A stretch of DNA of 40,032 nt from JANNOG01 sp050329415 (GTDB taxonomy: Bacteria > Actinomycetota > Actinomycetes > Actinomycetales > JBBAYJ01), in contig JBHJOS010000018.1 of NCBI GenBank assembly GCA_050329415.1, forward strand, positions 1-40,032. Reading direction: 5' to 3'. The notes under the pieces are model-generated. The model had not been told where the DNA came from. It searched no databases and saw only the letters and a list, made by a program, of their open reading frames with translations. Positions 1-7,142 of this stretch are shown in pieces (position 1 is the stretch's first letter; each line of letters begins with the position of its first letter). The translations under genes were made by a program, and so were the position numbers.

Positions 1-1196
1 CCCGACCCGAGCCGGCGGACCACCCGCAGGGCGCTGCGCCCGGCGTCGACGAGCATCAGCCCGGTCGGGACAACGGCGAGGACGGTGGCCACGGCGCCGG
101 CGGCACCCAGCAGGCTGAGCAGGCCGTGCTGCGCCACCGCACCGGTCGCCATCAGCAGGATCGCCCACAGCGCAGGGAGGGCGAAGGCGGCGAAGTACCA
201 GGTTCCGGCCACGATGCCCGGGACGTACAGCACCAGGTAGGCCGTGCCCCAGCGGATCTCGGCGCGGCTGACCGACTCCAGGTGAGTGACGTCATCGGCC
301 GTTGCCCGGCCGATGAGCCGTCGGGCGACGGCGCCCTTGGTGGCCCACAGGTTCCGGCAGCCGCTGGCGACCGCGAGGATCGCGTAGAGGTCGGTGCGCA
401 TGAACGCCGCAGCCTGGAACGCGATGCCCACCAGCCGGGTGAACACCACCGCCCGGACGACGTCGACGATCAGTGGGTGGGCGTCCTGGAGCGGGCCCGC
501 CAGCAGGACGAGCAGCCCGCCGGCGATGGCGGCGTCGATGAGCATGCCCGCGACCAGCGGCAGGAACCGCTGCCGGCGCGGCAGCGTCCACAGCCGGGTG
601 AGGTCGGTCTGGTAGACGATCGTGAACAGCCGACGGCCCATCGAGATCGAGCTCGGCACCGACCGCCGGGCGGCGGCGAGGTAGTGCGCCGCCTCGTGCA
701 CCAGGCCCCCGGCGACGCCGACCACTGTCATGATCAGGATGCTCGCGAGCGGGACGGAGGTGACGATCGCGTCGCTCCAGTGCGGGCGCAGGTCCGGTCG
801 GGCCACCAGGACCGCCGCGCCCAGCAGGGCGGCGCTGCACTGCACGGTGACCCCGGCGGGGCCGAACAGCAGCCGGCCGAGCCAGCGACCGCGCGGCGGA
901 CCTGTCCGGACGGCCGGGGCGGGCGCCTCGCCGGGCGCTGCCAGCAGGCCGGCCGACTCCAGTTCGGCGAGGAACCCGGCCACGTCGACCGGCTCGCCGG
1001 CCACGTCCGCCGCGCGCGCCTCGCACCGGCCGACGTCCCAGCCCTCCTGCAGCCACCGGACGATCGACCCGCCGAGCTCGGGAACCGCCAGGAAGTCCGC
1101 GGACCGGGGACTGCCGAGGATCCAGCCGTCCCCGTCCCGGACCAGGGTGAGCTCGTCGTAGCGGGTCGGCCCGGCGACGGCCGCCCCGACGCTCAC
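1..1196 (-). CDS. M50-type (site-2-protease-like) membrane metalloprotease, 3' end outside window
   Basis: The reading frame starts at GTG 1196-1194, overlapping the TGA of the adenylating enzyme (1195-1193) as GTGA, and stays open for about 398 codons to the left edge, so the C-terminus is missing. Residues 1-90 form a small soluble domain resembling the PqqD-like N-terminus of peptide-processing M50 proteins. Several hydrophobic segments follow. HEAAH at residues 167-171 lies at the end of a membrane segment and is the zinc site and catalytic Glu of M50 proteases. FMRTDLYAIL near residues 265-274 matches the second M50 motif, whose Asp is the third zinc ligand. Tight coupling to a ThiF-like enzyme and a tiny peptide gene suggests that it cleaves or exports the modified peptide at the membrane; that role is inference. 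The family call is firm, the substrate is not. Confidence 0.82.
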   Translation of the reverse strand, partial: MSVGAAVAGPTRYDELTLVRDGDGWILGSPRSADFLAVPELGGSIVRWLQEGWDVGRCEARAADVAGEPVDVAGFLAELESAGLLAAPGEAPAPAVRTGPPRGRWLGRLLFGPAGVTVQCSAALLGAAVLVARPDLRPHWSDAIVTSVPLASILIMTVVGVAGGLVHEAAHYLAAARRSVPSSISMGRRLFTIVYQTDLTRLWTLPRRQRFLPLVAGMLIDAAIAGGLLVLLAGPLQDAHPLIVDVVRAVVFTRLVGIAFQAAAFMRTDLYAILAVASGCRNLWATKGAVARRLIGRATADDVTHLESVSRAEIRWGTAYLVLYVPGIVAGTWYFAAFALPALWAILLMATGAVAQHGLLSLLGAAGAVATVLAVVPTGLMLVDAGRSALRVVRRLGS

Positions 1197-2293
1197 CGTC
1201 CCGGGCACAGCTCGCACCCGGGATGGTGCTGCCACGGCGTTCGCCGGGTGGTCATGCCGTCGGCCAGCTCCACCACCTGGTAGGCGGCCGCGGCGACCGG
1301 CTCGCCGGTGGCCGCCAGGTAGCGCAGCGCCTCCAGGGACACCAGCCCGGCGGCGAGTTGGATCACCGGGCCGGCGGCGCGGTTCACCGGCGCAGGGTCG
1401 ATGACGGGGTCCTGCCGGAGCGCGTCGGGCATGGTCGCCATCTCGTCCCGCCGGTGCAGGTCGAGGCACCGCCGGCAGGGGCTCACACCGGGCTCGACCG
1501 ACCAGTAGGACAGCGTGGACCGGTTGAGGCCACCGACCACGTACGGCACTCCGAGCGCGAAGCACGCCTCGTTGACGATCAGGTGAATGTCGTCCGGGGA
1601 GTCGATGGCGCACACCACGAGGTCGGCGTCGCCGGCGACCTCGACGATCGACCGGGGGTCCGTGATGCGTCGGTCAAGGGCACGGACGGCGGTCTCCGGA
1701 GAGTAGGACTCGACCCAGGACCGGGCCACCTCGACCTTGGGGCGGCCGACGGTGGCAACGCCGTAGAGGAACTGTCTCGCCAGGTTCCCGATCTCGACCC
1801 GGTCGAAGTCGACCAGGGTGACCCGCCCGACGCCCAGCCCGGCCAGCGACTGCAGGACACCGGAACCGAGCCCGCCGGCGCCGAGCAGCAGCACGTGCGC
1901 GCCGGCGACCGCCCGGTGCCGGTCGGCGCTCGTGCGGTGCAGGTCGGAGAACAGGTCGTAGAAGCGCAGGTTGCTCCGGTGACGTTCCCGGGTCGCCGGG
2001 TCCAGGGTGTCCTCGCCGTCGGCGCGTTCCAGGAGCCCGAGCCCGTCGAGCTCCGCGAGTGCGGTCTCCACCTCCTCCGGCGTGACCGCGAACCCCCGCC
2101 CGGACAGCTCGCCGGCCAGGGCCTCGGCGGGGCGGGTGCCGGCCGCGAGGAGGGTGAGCAGGGCGCAGAGGGCACCGGTGTGGTCCTCGAGGTGCAGGCG
2201 TTCCAGGGCGCGGTGTGCGACGACGACGTGCGAGCCCGAGGCGTGCACGGTGACGGCCTTGAGGCGGGGCCGCACGGCGGGGGGGATGGTCAC
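1193..2293 (-). CDS. ThiF/E1-like ATP-dependent adenylating enzyme with probable RiPP recognition N-terminus
   Basis: This 366-residue protein starts at GTG 2293 behind a good site (AGGAGCGATC then GTG). Residues 1-95 look like a winged-helix, PqqD/RRE-like leader-binding region, as in precursor-binding E1-like proteins of azole-peptide and microcin C-type pathways. Residues 130-330 are an E1/ThiF/MoeB domain with the nucleotide loop GAGGLG at 138-143, acidic DFD at 162-164, NLARQ at 170-174 and ID at 230-231. Two Cys pairs, C273/C276 and C360/C363, form the usual structural zinc site. Enzymes of this fold activate a peptide or protein C-terminal carboxylate as an acyl-adenylate (MccB, PaaA, MoeB, ThiF). 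No YcaO partner is seen. The gene follows a short peptide gene and a hairpin and is coupled to the M50 protease. MoeB/ThiF proper is unlikely because of the N-terminal domain and the neighbours. Confidence 0.85.
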   Translation of the reverse strand: MTIPPAVRPRLKAVTVHASGSHVVVAHRALERLHLEDHTGALCALLTLLAAGTRPAEALAGELSGRGFAVTPEEVETALAELDGLGLLERADGEDTLDPATRERHRSNLRFYDLFSDLHRTSADRHRAVAGAHVLLLGAGGLGSGVLQSLAGLGVGRVTLVDFDRVEIGNLARQFLYGVATVGRPKVEVARSWVESYSPETAVRALDRRITDPRSIVEVAGDADLVVCAIDSPDDIHLIVNEACFALGVPYVVGGLNRSTLSYWSVEPGVSPCRRCLDLHRRDEMATMPDALRQDPVIDPAPVNRAAGPVIQLAAGLVSLEALRYLAATGEPVAAAAYQVVELADGMTTRRTPWQHHPGCELCPGR

Positions 2294-2326
2294 GATCGCT
2301 CCTGGGGGGTGGTGGTGCGGGTCGGA

Positions 2327-2364
2327 CCGGGTGGGCGGCCGGGGTTGGCCGGCCGCCCACCCGG
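2327..2364 (-). terminator. Strong hairpin between peptide gene and E1-like gene (read-through attenuator or processing stem)
   Basis: Positions 2327-2340 (ccgggtgggcggcc) and 2351-2364 are perfect inverse complements. Two further G-C pairs close the loop, giving a 16-bp, almost all G-C stem with a 6-nt loop. It lies in the 90-nt gap after the peptide stop. There is no U-run, so it may act as a partial terminator or as an mRNA-stabilising stem that makes peptide mRNA more abundant than enzyme mRNA. Confidence 0.65.
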
Positions 2365-2383
2365 CGGGGGTGCGACTGTCCGC

Positions 2384-2458
2384 TCAGGCGAGTTCGTACT
2401 CGGTGAGGTGCACTCGGGTCGCCTCGATCCGCTCGACCTTCGTCACAGTGATCGTCAT
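2384..2458 (-). CDS. Short peptide, candidate RiPP precursor (24 aa)
   Basis: ATG 2458-2456 to TGA 2386-2384 encodes 24 residues beginning MTITVTKVER and ending HLTEYELA. An almost ideal Shine-Dalgarno, GAGGAGGTG, lies 6 nt upstream of the ATG, the strongest ribosome site noticed in the window, which argues that this tiny frame is translated. The peptide has no Cys or Ser, five Thr, charged residues throughout and a C-terminal Ala. That composition suits C-terminal adenylation better than azole formation. It is followed by a strong hairpin and then the E1-like gene, the usual order of a precursor peptide and its modifying enzyme. The same frame is open further upstream, and a GTG at 2530 would give 48 residues with an acidic N-terminal half, but it lacks a ribosome site and lies upstream of the likely promoter. 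I do not recognise the peptide family. Confidence 0.68.
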   Translation of the reverse strand: MTITVTKVERIEATRVHLTEYELA

Positions 2459-2490
2459 TCCTTTCACCTCCTCGTCGTCGGTCGCCGAGA

Positions 2491-2519
2491 ACGCTAGAAA
2501 CCCGCCGGGCGCGGTGTCC
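2491..2519 (-). promoter_or_regulatory. Candidate promoter of the peptide operon
   Basis: Read on the minus strand, TAGCGT (2496-2491) is a plausible -10 hexamer, with AGGACA 18 nt upstream as a weak -35. Transcription would begin about 26 nt before the peptide ATG, just enough to include its strong ribosome site. The remaining 2520-2709 stretch holds no convincing gene. Confidence 0.35.
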
Positions 2520-2709
2520 TCCGTACTCACTACGCAAAGCGGGAGGCGCGGGTACCGAGGTCGCCGTCGTGCGGGCATCGAGAAGCCCGCTGCGGCAGGT
2601 CGCTCCGACGTGCGGACCGCCGCGGATATGCCCAGGTGGTGAGTCGATCCGGCGTCGCGACCGGTGCTCGTCCCGGCCGAGTCGGTCCCAGGCCGGTCCC
2701 AGGGGACTG

Positions 2710-3003
2710 CTAGGCCAGCCCCTCGTGGCGCACCAGAGCCTCGGCGAAGGCCAGGAGGTCCGGGGGCCCCGTCCGCGCTGCGTCGTGCACCCGCCGGAGA
2801 TCGAGGTCCGCGTACGCGTGCACGATGAGGTTCCGTATCGTGACCTGCACCGCCTGCCACAGGTGGAGCACCACGGCGTCGGACGCCGCCGTCTCGGGGC
2901 GCAGCTCCCCGGGGTCCACCGGCAGCTGGTCGGCCACGCGGCGCAGGTGCCGCTGGACGGCTGCCACCCGCTCGGCCAAGGCGGCCGGGTCGGCGGCCGC
3001 CAT
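2710..3003 (-). CDS. HepT-like RNase toxin (DUF86 family)
   Basis: This 97-residue protein starts at ATG 3003-3001, which overlaps the TGA of the upstream MNT gene as TGATG; a longer frame to 3066 exists but would overlap its partner by 64 nt. It is a compact helical HEPN-type protein with the signature RNLIVHAY at residues 57-64, that is R-x4-H followed by x-Y, the RNase active site of HepT toxins. The Tyr in this motif is the class of residue modified by the cognate nucleotidyltransferase in characterised HepT/MntA pairs. Order (MNT first, HepT second) and translational coupling fit an MNT-HepT toxin-antitoxin operon. Function is by family, and activity cannot be judged from sequence. Confidence 0.8.
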   Translation of the reverse strand: MAAADPAALAERVAAVQRHLRRVADQLPVDPGELRPETAASDAVVLHLWQAVQVTIRNLIVHAYADLDLRRVHDAARTGPPDLLAFAEALVRHEGLA

Positions 3004-3404
3004 CAGGCCGTCACCGAGCGCAGGATCTCGGCGTGGGCGCGGCGCACCACCGGCTCGACGTCGCACCAGAACGTGAGGGCCTGGAGGGCGAACTCGAGGA
3101 ACGCGTCGGGCTTCCGCTCGACCAGCACCACGCCGACCGAGGCGGCGTCCCGGCGGAGCACGGCCGACGCCCGGGTCAGGTCCACGACGTCCACGTCGTC
3201 GCTGCCGACCAGGGTCATGAGGTCGGCCGCCAGCCGGGGGAGGTCCACGTCGCCGCCGGGGCCGGGGAGGACACCGAAATCCCAGTCGGACCGCTCGTGC
3301 GCGGTCCCGGTGGCCCGCGACCCGAGCAGCAGCAGCAGGCCCAGCGCCGGATGACCGGCCGCGACGTCGTCGATCCGGTCGAGCTCAGCAGGCCGGGGCG
3401 CCAT
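3003..3404 (-). CDS. MNT-domain nucleotidyltransferase antitoxin (MntA-like)
   Basis: A 133-residue minimal nucleotidyltransferase. It has the diagnostic GSRATG at residues 28-33 and SDWDFGV at 39-45, the two Asp (D40, D42) being metal ligands; a third acidic position is likely in DVDVVDL further on. MntA-type antitoxins inactivate HepT by transferring AMP to its Tyr. The start chosen is ATG 3404. TACGGT lies 6 nt before it with no Shine-Dalgarno, which suggests a leaderless transcript. A longer open frame to 3890 runs antisense into ilvD and has no support. The gene is divergent from ilvD with an 85-bp gap, so both promoters share this short region. Confidence 0.8.
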   Translation of the reverse strand: MAPRPAELDRIDDVAAGHPALGLLLLLGSRATGTAHERSDWDFGVLPGPGGDVDLPRLAADLMTLVGSDDVDVVDLTRASAVLRRDAASVGVVLVERKPDAFLEFALQALTFWCDVEPVVRRAHAEILRSVTA

Positions 3405-3489
3405 GCGCAAACCGTAGTCGGTGCCCACGGCGCGACGGCGTCCAGGACGCCCGGCCCCACGGTGCCGTGCGGACCTAGACTGCACGGCC

Positions 3490-5187
3490 ATGGCCGATCC
3501 CCGGGACCTCAAGCCGCGCTCCCGTGACGTCACCGACGGTCTGGAGCGCGCCGCCGCTCGCGGGATGCTGCGCGCGGTCGGCATGGGGGACGAGGACTTC
3601 GCCAAGCCCCAGATCGGCATCGCGTCCAGCTGGAACGAGATCACCCCGTGCAACCTCTCGCTGGACCGGCTGGCCAAGGCGTCGAAGGACGGGGTGCACG
3701 CCGCCGGTGGGTACCCGCTGGAGTTCGGCACGATCTCGGTGTCCGACGGCATCTCCATGGGCCACGAGGGGATGCACTTCTCCCTGGTCTCGCGCGAGGT
3801 GATCGCCGACAGTGTCGAAACGGTCATGCAGGCCGAGCGACTGGATGGTGCGGTCCTGCTGGCCGGGTGCGACAAGTCGCTGCCGGGCATGATGATGGCC
3901 GCCGCCCGCCTCGACGTCGCCGCGGTGTTCGTCTACGCGGGGTCCACCATGCCGGGCCTGGCCAAGCTGTCGGACGGCTCCGAGCGCGAGGTCACGATCA
4001 TCGACGCCTTCGAGGCCGTCGGGGCCTGCGCCCGCGGGCTCATGAGCCGCGACGACGTCGACGCCATCGAGCGCGCCATCTGCCCCGGCGAGGGTGCGTG
4101 CGGCGGGATGTACACGGCCAACACCATGGCGAGCATCGGCGAGGCGCTCGGCCTGTCGCTGCCCGGCTCGGCCGCCCCGCCGGCCGTGGACCGCCGCCGC
4201 GACGGCTTCGCCCGCCGCTCCGGCCAGGCCGTCATCGGGATGCTGGAGCGCAGTCACACCGCCCGCGACATCCTCACCCGGGAGGCGTTCGAGAACGCGA
4301 TCGCCGTCCTCATGGCCTTCGGCGGGTCGACCAACGCGGTCCTCCACCTGCTCGCCATCGCCCACGAGGCGGAGGTGCCGCTGACCCTGGCCGACTTCAC
4401 GACGATCGGTGCCAAGGTGCCGCACGTCGCCGACCTCAAGCCGTTCGGCAAGCACGTCATGACCGACGTCGACCGGATCGGCGGGGTGCCGGTCGTGCTG
4501 CGGGCGTTGCTGGAGGCCGGGCACCTGCACGGCGACGCCCTCACGGTGACGGGGCGGACGATGGCCGAGAACCTCGACGAGCTCAAGGTTCCGCGCCCCG
4601 ACGGCACGGTCATCCGCGCCTTCCACGAGCCGATCCACGCGACCGGCGGCATCACGATCCTCCACGGGTCCCTGGCCCCCGAGGGCGCCGTCGTCAAGAG
4701 CGCGGGCTTCGACGAGTCGGTGTTCGAAGGGACGGCGCGGGTCTTCGAGCGCGAGCGGGCGGCGCTGGACGCGCTGGAGGATGGGACGATCACGGCGGGT
4801 GACGTCGTCGTCATCCGCTACGAGGGCCCGAAGGGCGGGCCGGGGATGCGCGAGATGCTGGCCGTCACCGGGGCGATCAAGGGGGCCGGCCTCGGCAGGG
4901 ACGTTCTGCTGCTCACCGACGGCCGGTTCTCGGGCGGCACCACCGGGCTGTGCGTCGGGCACGTCTGCCCGGAGGCGGTCGACGGCGGGCCGATCGCGTT
5001 CGTCCGCGACGGCGACCGGGTCCGCCTGGACGTGGCGCACGGCACCCTGGACCTGCTCGTCGACGACGCCGAGCTCGCTCGTCGGCGCGCGGGGTGGCAG
5101 CCCCTGCCGCCGCGCTACACCCGCGGTGTGCTGGCGAAGTACGCCAAGCTCGTCCACGGGGCGAGCGTCGGCGCCGTCACGGGGTGA
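3490..5187 (+). CDS. ilvD: Dihydroxy-acid dehydratase
   Basis: A 565-residue protein, full length for the family. It dehydrates 2,3-dihydroxy-isovalerate and 2,3-dihydroxy-3-methylvalerate to the keto-acids of valine/leucine and isoleucine. Fe-S cluster Cys are visible at C54 (TPCNLS), C127 (AGCDKSLPG) and in CPGEGACGGMYTAN (198-211). K129 beside C127 is the usual carbamylated Mg ligand. The start is ATG 3490; upstream frame to 3421 is unsupported. TAGACT at 3476-3481 lies 8 nt before the ATG without a Shine-Dalgarno, again suggesting a leaderless mRNA. It is separated from ilvBNC by about 5 kb of carboxylase, TetR and asparaginase genes, so it is transcribed on its own. Confidence 0.97.
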   Translation: MADPRDLKPRSRDVTDGLERAAARGMLRAVGMGDEDFAKPQIGIASSWNEITPCNLSLDRLAKASKDGVHAAGGYPLEFGTISVSDGISMGHEGMHFSLVSREVIADSVETVMQAERLDGAVLLAGCDKSLPGMMMAAARLDVAAVFVYAGSTMPGLAKLSDGSEREVTIIDAFEAVGACARGLMSRDDVDAIERAICPGEGACGGMYTANTMASIGEALGLSLPGSAAPPAVDRRRDGFARRSGQAVIGMLERSHTARDILTREAFENAIAVLMAFGGSTNAVLHLLAIAHEAEVPLTLADFTTIGAKVPHVADLKPFGKHVMTDVDRIGGVPVVLRALLEAGHLHGDALTVTGRTMAENLDELKVPRPDGTVIRAFHEPIHATGGITILHGSLAPEGAVVKSAGFDESVFEGTARVFERERAALDALEDGTITAGDVVVIRYEGPKGGPGMREMLAVTGAIKGAGLGRDVLLLTDGRFSGGTTGLCVGHVCPEAVDGGPIAFVRDGDRVRLDVAHGTLDLLVDDAELARRRAGWQPLPPRYTRGVLAKYAKLVHGASVGAVTG

Positions 5188-5211
5188 GACCGCGCCGACG
5201 GCATCCTGTGG

Positions 5212-5248
5212 AGAGGGGTCACGTAGTCGTCCGATTCACGGCCCCTCT
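5212..5248. terminator. Possible bidirectional terminator between ilvD and the carboxylase operon
   Basis: The 90-bp gap between two convergent genes holds agagggg (5212-5218) and cccctct (5242-5248), a 7-bp stem with a 23-nt loop and no clear U-run. Position supports a terminator; the structure is weak. Confidence 0.3.
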
Positions 5249-5277
5249 GCCCCGGAGGCTTTCGCCAGGGGACCCGG

Positions 5278-7137
5278 TCACGCGGCCGCCGGGGGGTGGA
5301 CGCGGGCGAGCACCTGATCCACGGCCACGGTGTCCCCGACCGCCACGGTGACCTCGACGGTGCCGTCCGTGGCGGCGCGCAGGGTGTGCTCCATCTTCAT
5401 GGCCTCGACGACGACGACGGCGTCGCCGGGGCCCACGGCGTCACCCGACGCCACGGCCACCGAGGTCACGGTGCCCGGCATGGGGCTGCGCACGTCGTCG
5501 TCGTGGCGGCGGGAGGCCCGGCCGGCGACCCGGGCGGTCGTCTCCGCGACCCGCCAGGTCCCCTGGTCGCCCGCCACCCACACCGCGCCGCCGGCGTCGG
5601 CGACGTCCAGCCCAGGGACGACACGCGGGGGCGGGGACCCCGTCCCGGCGATCCGCCACCCCGTGAGGGTGTCCCAGGGGTCGTCGCCGACGGACCCGCG
5701 GCGTCGCCGAACGGCGGCGGCGGCCTCGACGACCTCGGCCGGCGGCGCCGGTGGGGTCCACGCCGCGGCGATCCGGTCGAGCAGGGCCGTGTCCAGTCGC
5801 CCCGACACCACGTCCGGGTCGGCCAGGACATGGCGGACGAAGTCCACGTTCGTCCGGACCCCGAGGACCCTGGTCGCGGCGAGCGCCCGGTGGAGGCGCC
5901 GCAGGGCGGTGGCCCGGTCCGGGCCGTGGGCCACCACCTTGGCGAGCATCGGGTCGTAGTCGCTGCCGACGACCGTGCCTTCGCGCAGGCCGGAGTCGAC
6001 GCGCACCCCCGGCAGGCCGACGGGCTCGCGCAGGACCAGCACCCGTCCTCCGGTGGGCAGGAAGCCGGCGCCCGGGTCCTCGGCGTACACCCGCGCCTCC
6101 ACCGCGTGACCGGTGAGCCGGACGTCCTCCTGAGCCATCGTCAGGGGTTCCCCGCGGGCGATGCGGACCTGCCACTCGACGAGGTCGACGCCGGTCACCA
6201 GCTCGGTCACCGGGTGCTCGACCTGCAGCCGGGTGTTCATCTCCAGGAAGAAGAACTCCTCGGGCCGGTCCCCGGCCACGATGAACTCCACCGTGCCGGC
6301 CCCCCGGTACCCGACCCCGGCCGCGGCGCGGCAGGCGGCCTCGCCGATCCGCTCGCGGGTCGCGGCGTCGACGACGGGGGAGGGCGCCTCCTCGACGACC
6401 TTCTGGTGGCGGCGCTGGAGGCTGCACTCTCGCTCGCCGAGGTGCAGCACCCGCCCGTGGCCGTCGGCGAGCACCTGCACCTCGACGTGCCGGGGTCGCT
6501 CGACGAAGCGTTCGAGGAACAGGGTGTCGTCGCCGAAGGCCCCGGCGGCCTCCCGACGGGCCGACGCGAGCGCCGCGGGCAGGTCCGCGGGCCGGTCCAC
6601 CCGCCGCATCCCCTTGCCGCCGCCGCCCGCCGACGGCTTCACGAGCACGGGGAACCCGATGTCCGCCCCGGCCGCGACGAGGTCGGGGTCCGTCATCCCG
6701 GGTCGCGCCACGCCCGGGACGACGGGCACCCCGGCCCGCGCCATCAGCCCCTTCGCGGTGATCTTGTCGGCCATCGCCTCGATCGCTGCGACCGGCGGGC
6801 CGACGAAGGCGATGCCCGCCGCCTCGCAGGCGTGGGCGAGCGCCGGGTTCTCCGACAGGAAGCCGTACCCGGGGTGCAGGGCACCGGCCCCCGTCGCGAC
6901 GGCCGCGCCGACGACGGCCTCGACGTCGAGGTAGCTCAGCCGGGCCGGGGCCGGGCCGATCCGGACCGCGGTGTCCGCCTCGGCGACGTGGCGAGCGTCG
7001 GCGTCGGCGTCGCTGTACACGGCGACCGACCGCAGGCCCATGGCCCGCAGGGTCCGCATGATGCGGACGGCGATCTCGCCGCGGTTGGCGACGAGGACGG
7101 TGTCGAAGCCCGGTGTCGCGGCCGGGTCGCGCGTCAT
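5278..7137 (-). CDS. accA1: Acyl-CoA carboxylase alpha subunit (biotin carboxylase plus biotin carrier domain), methylcrotonyl-type
   Basis: A 619-residue biotin-dependent carboxylase subunit. Residues 10-455 are the ATP-grasp biotin carboxylase, opening with VLVANRGEIAVRI, with the Gly-rich loop SAGGGGKGM and the EMNTRLQVEHPVTE active-site strand. A linker follows, then a C-terminal biotinyl domain with EAMKMEH, where K581 is the biotinylated lysine. Together with the preceding subunit it carboxylates 3-methylcrotonyl-CoA in leucine breakdown, the likeliest role given the partner's type. The ATG 7137 start is chosen; a GTG at 7146 overlapping the upstream TGA as GTGA is an equally possible start 3 codons earlier. 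The much longer frame reaching 7665 is only an open shadow inside the partner gene. Confidence 0.9.
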   Translation of the reverse strand: MTRDPAATPGFDTVLVANRGEIAVRIMRTLRAMGLRSVAVYSDADADARHVAEADTAVRIGPAPARLSYLDVEAVVGAAVATGAGALHPGYGFLSENPALAHACEAAGIAFVGPPVAAIEAMADKITAKGLMARAGVPVVPGVARPGMTDPDLVAAGADIGFPVLVKPSAGGGGKGMRRVDRPADLPAALASARREAAGAFGDDTLFLERFVERPRHVEVQVLADGHGRVLHLGERECSLQRRHQKVVEEAPSPVVDAATRERIGEAACRAAAGVGYRGAGTVEFIVAGDRPEEFFFLEMNTRLQVEHPVTELVTGVDLVEWQVRIARGEPLTMAQEDVRLTGHAVEARVYAEDPGAGFLPTGGRVLVLREPVGLPGVRVDSGLREGTVVGSDYDPMLAKVVAHGPDRATALRRLHRALAATRVLGVRTNVDFVRHVLADPDVVSGRLDTALLDRIAAAWTPPAPPAEVVEAAAAVRRRRGSVGDDPWDTLTGWRIAGTGSPPPRVVPGLDVADAGGAVWVAGDQGTWRVAETTARVAGRASRRHDDDVRSPMPGTVTSVAVASGDAVGPGDAVVVVEAMKMEHTLRAATDGTVEVTVAVGDTVAVDQVLARVHPPAAA

Positions 7138-7142
7138 GTCGC

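Noticed and set aside
126..1283. 385-codon frame on the plus strand
   Set aside because: It lies antisense to the M50 protease, whose frame has clear HEAAH and MRTD motifs; its translation is low-complexity Arg/Gly/Asp-rich, as expected of a GC-rich shadow.
1193..2293. MoeB/ThiF housekeeping sulfur-carrier adenylase
   Set aside because: The leader-binding-like N-terminus, adjacent short peptide and M50 protease, and lack of moa/thi genes argue for a peptide-modifying role.
3475..5157. 560-codon frame opposite ilvD
   Set aside because: Shadow of ilvD; no recognisable domain and His/Asp/Arg-rich composition.
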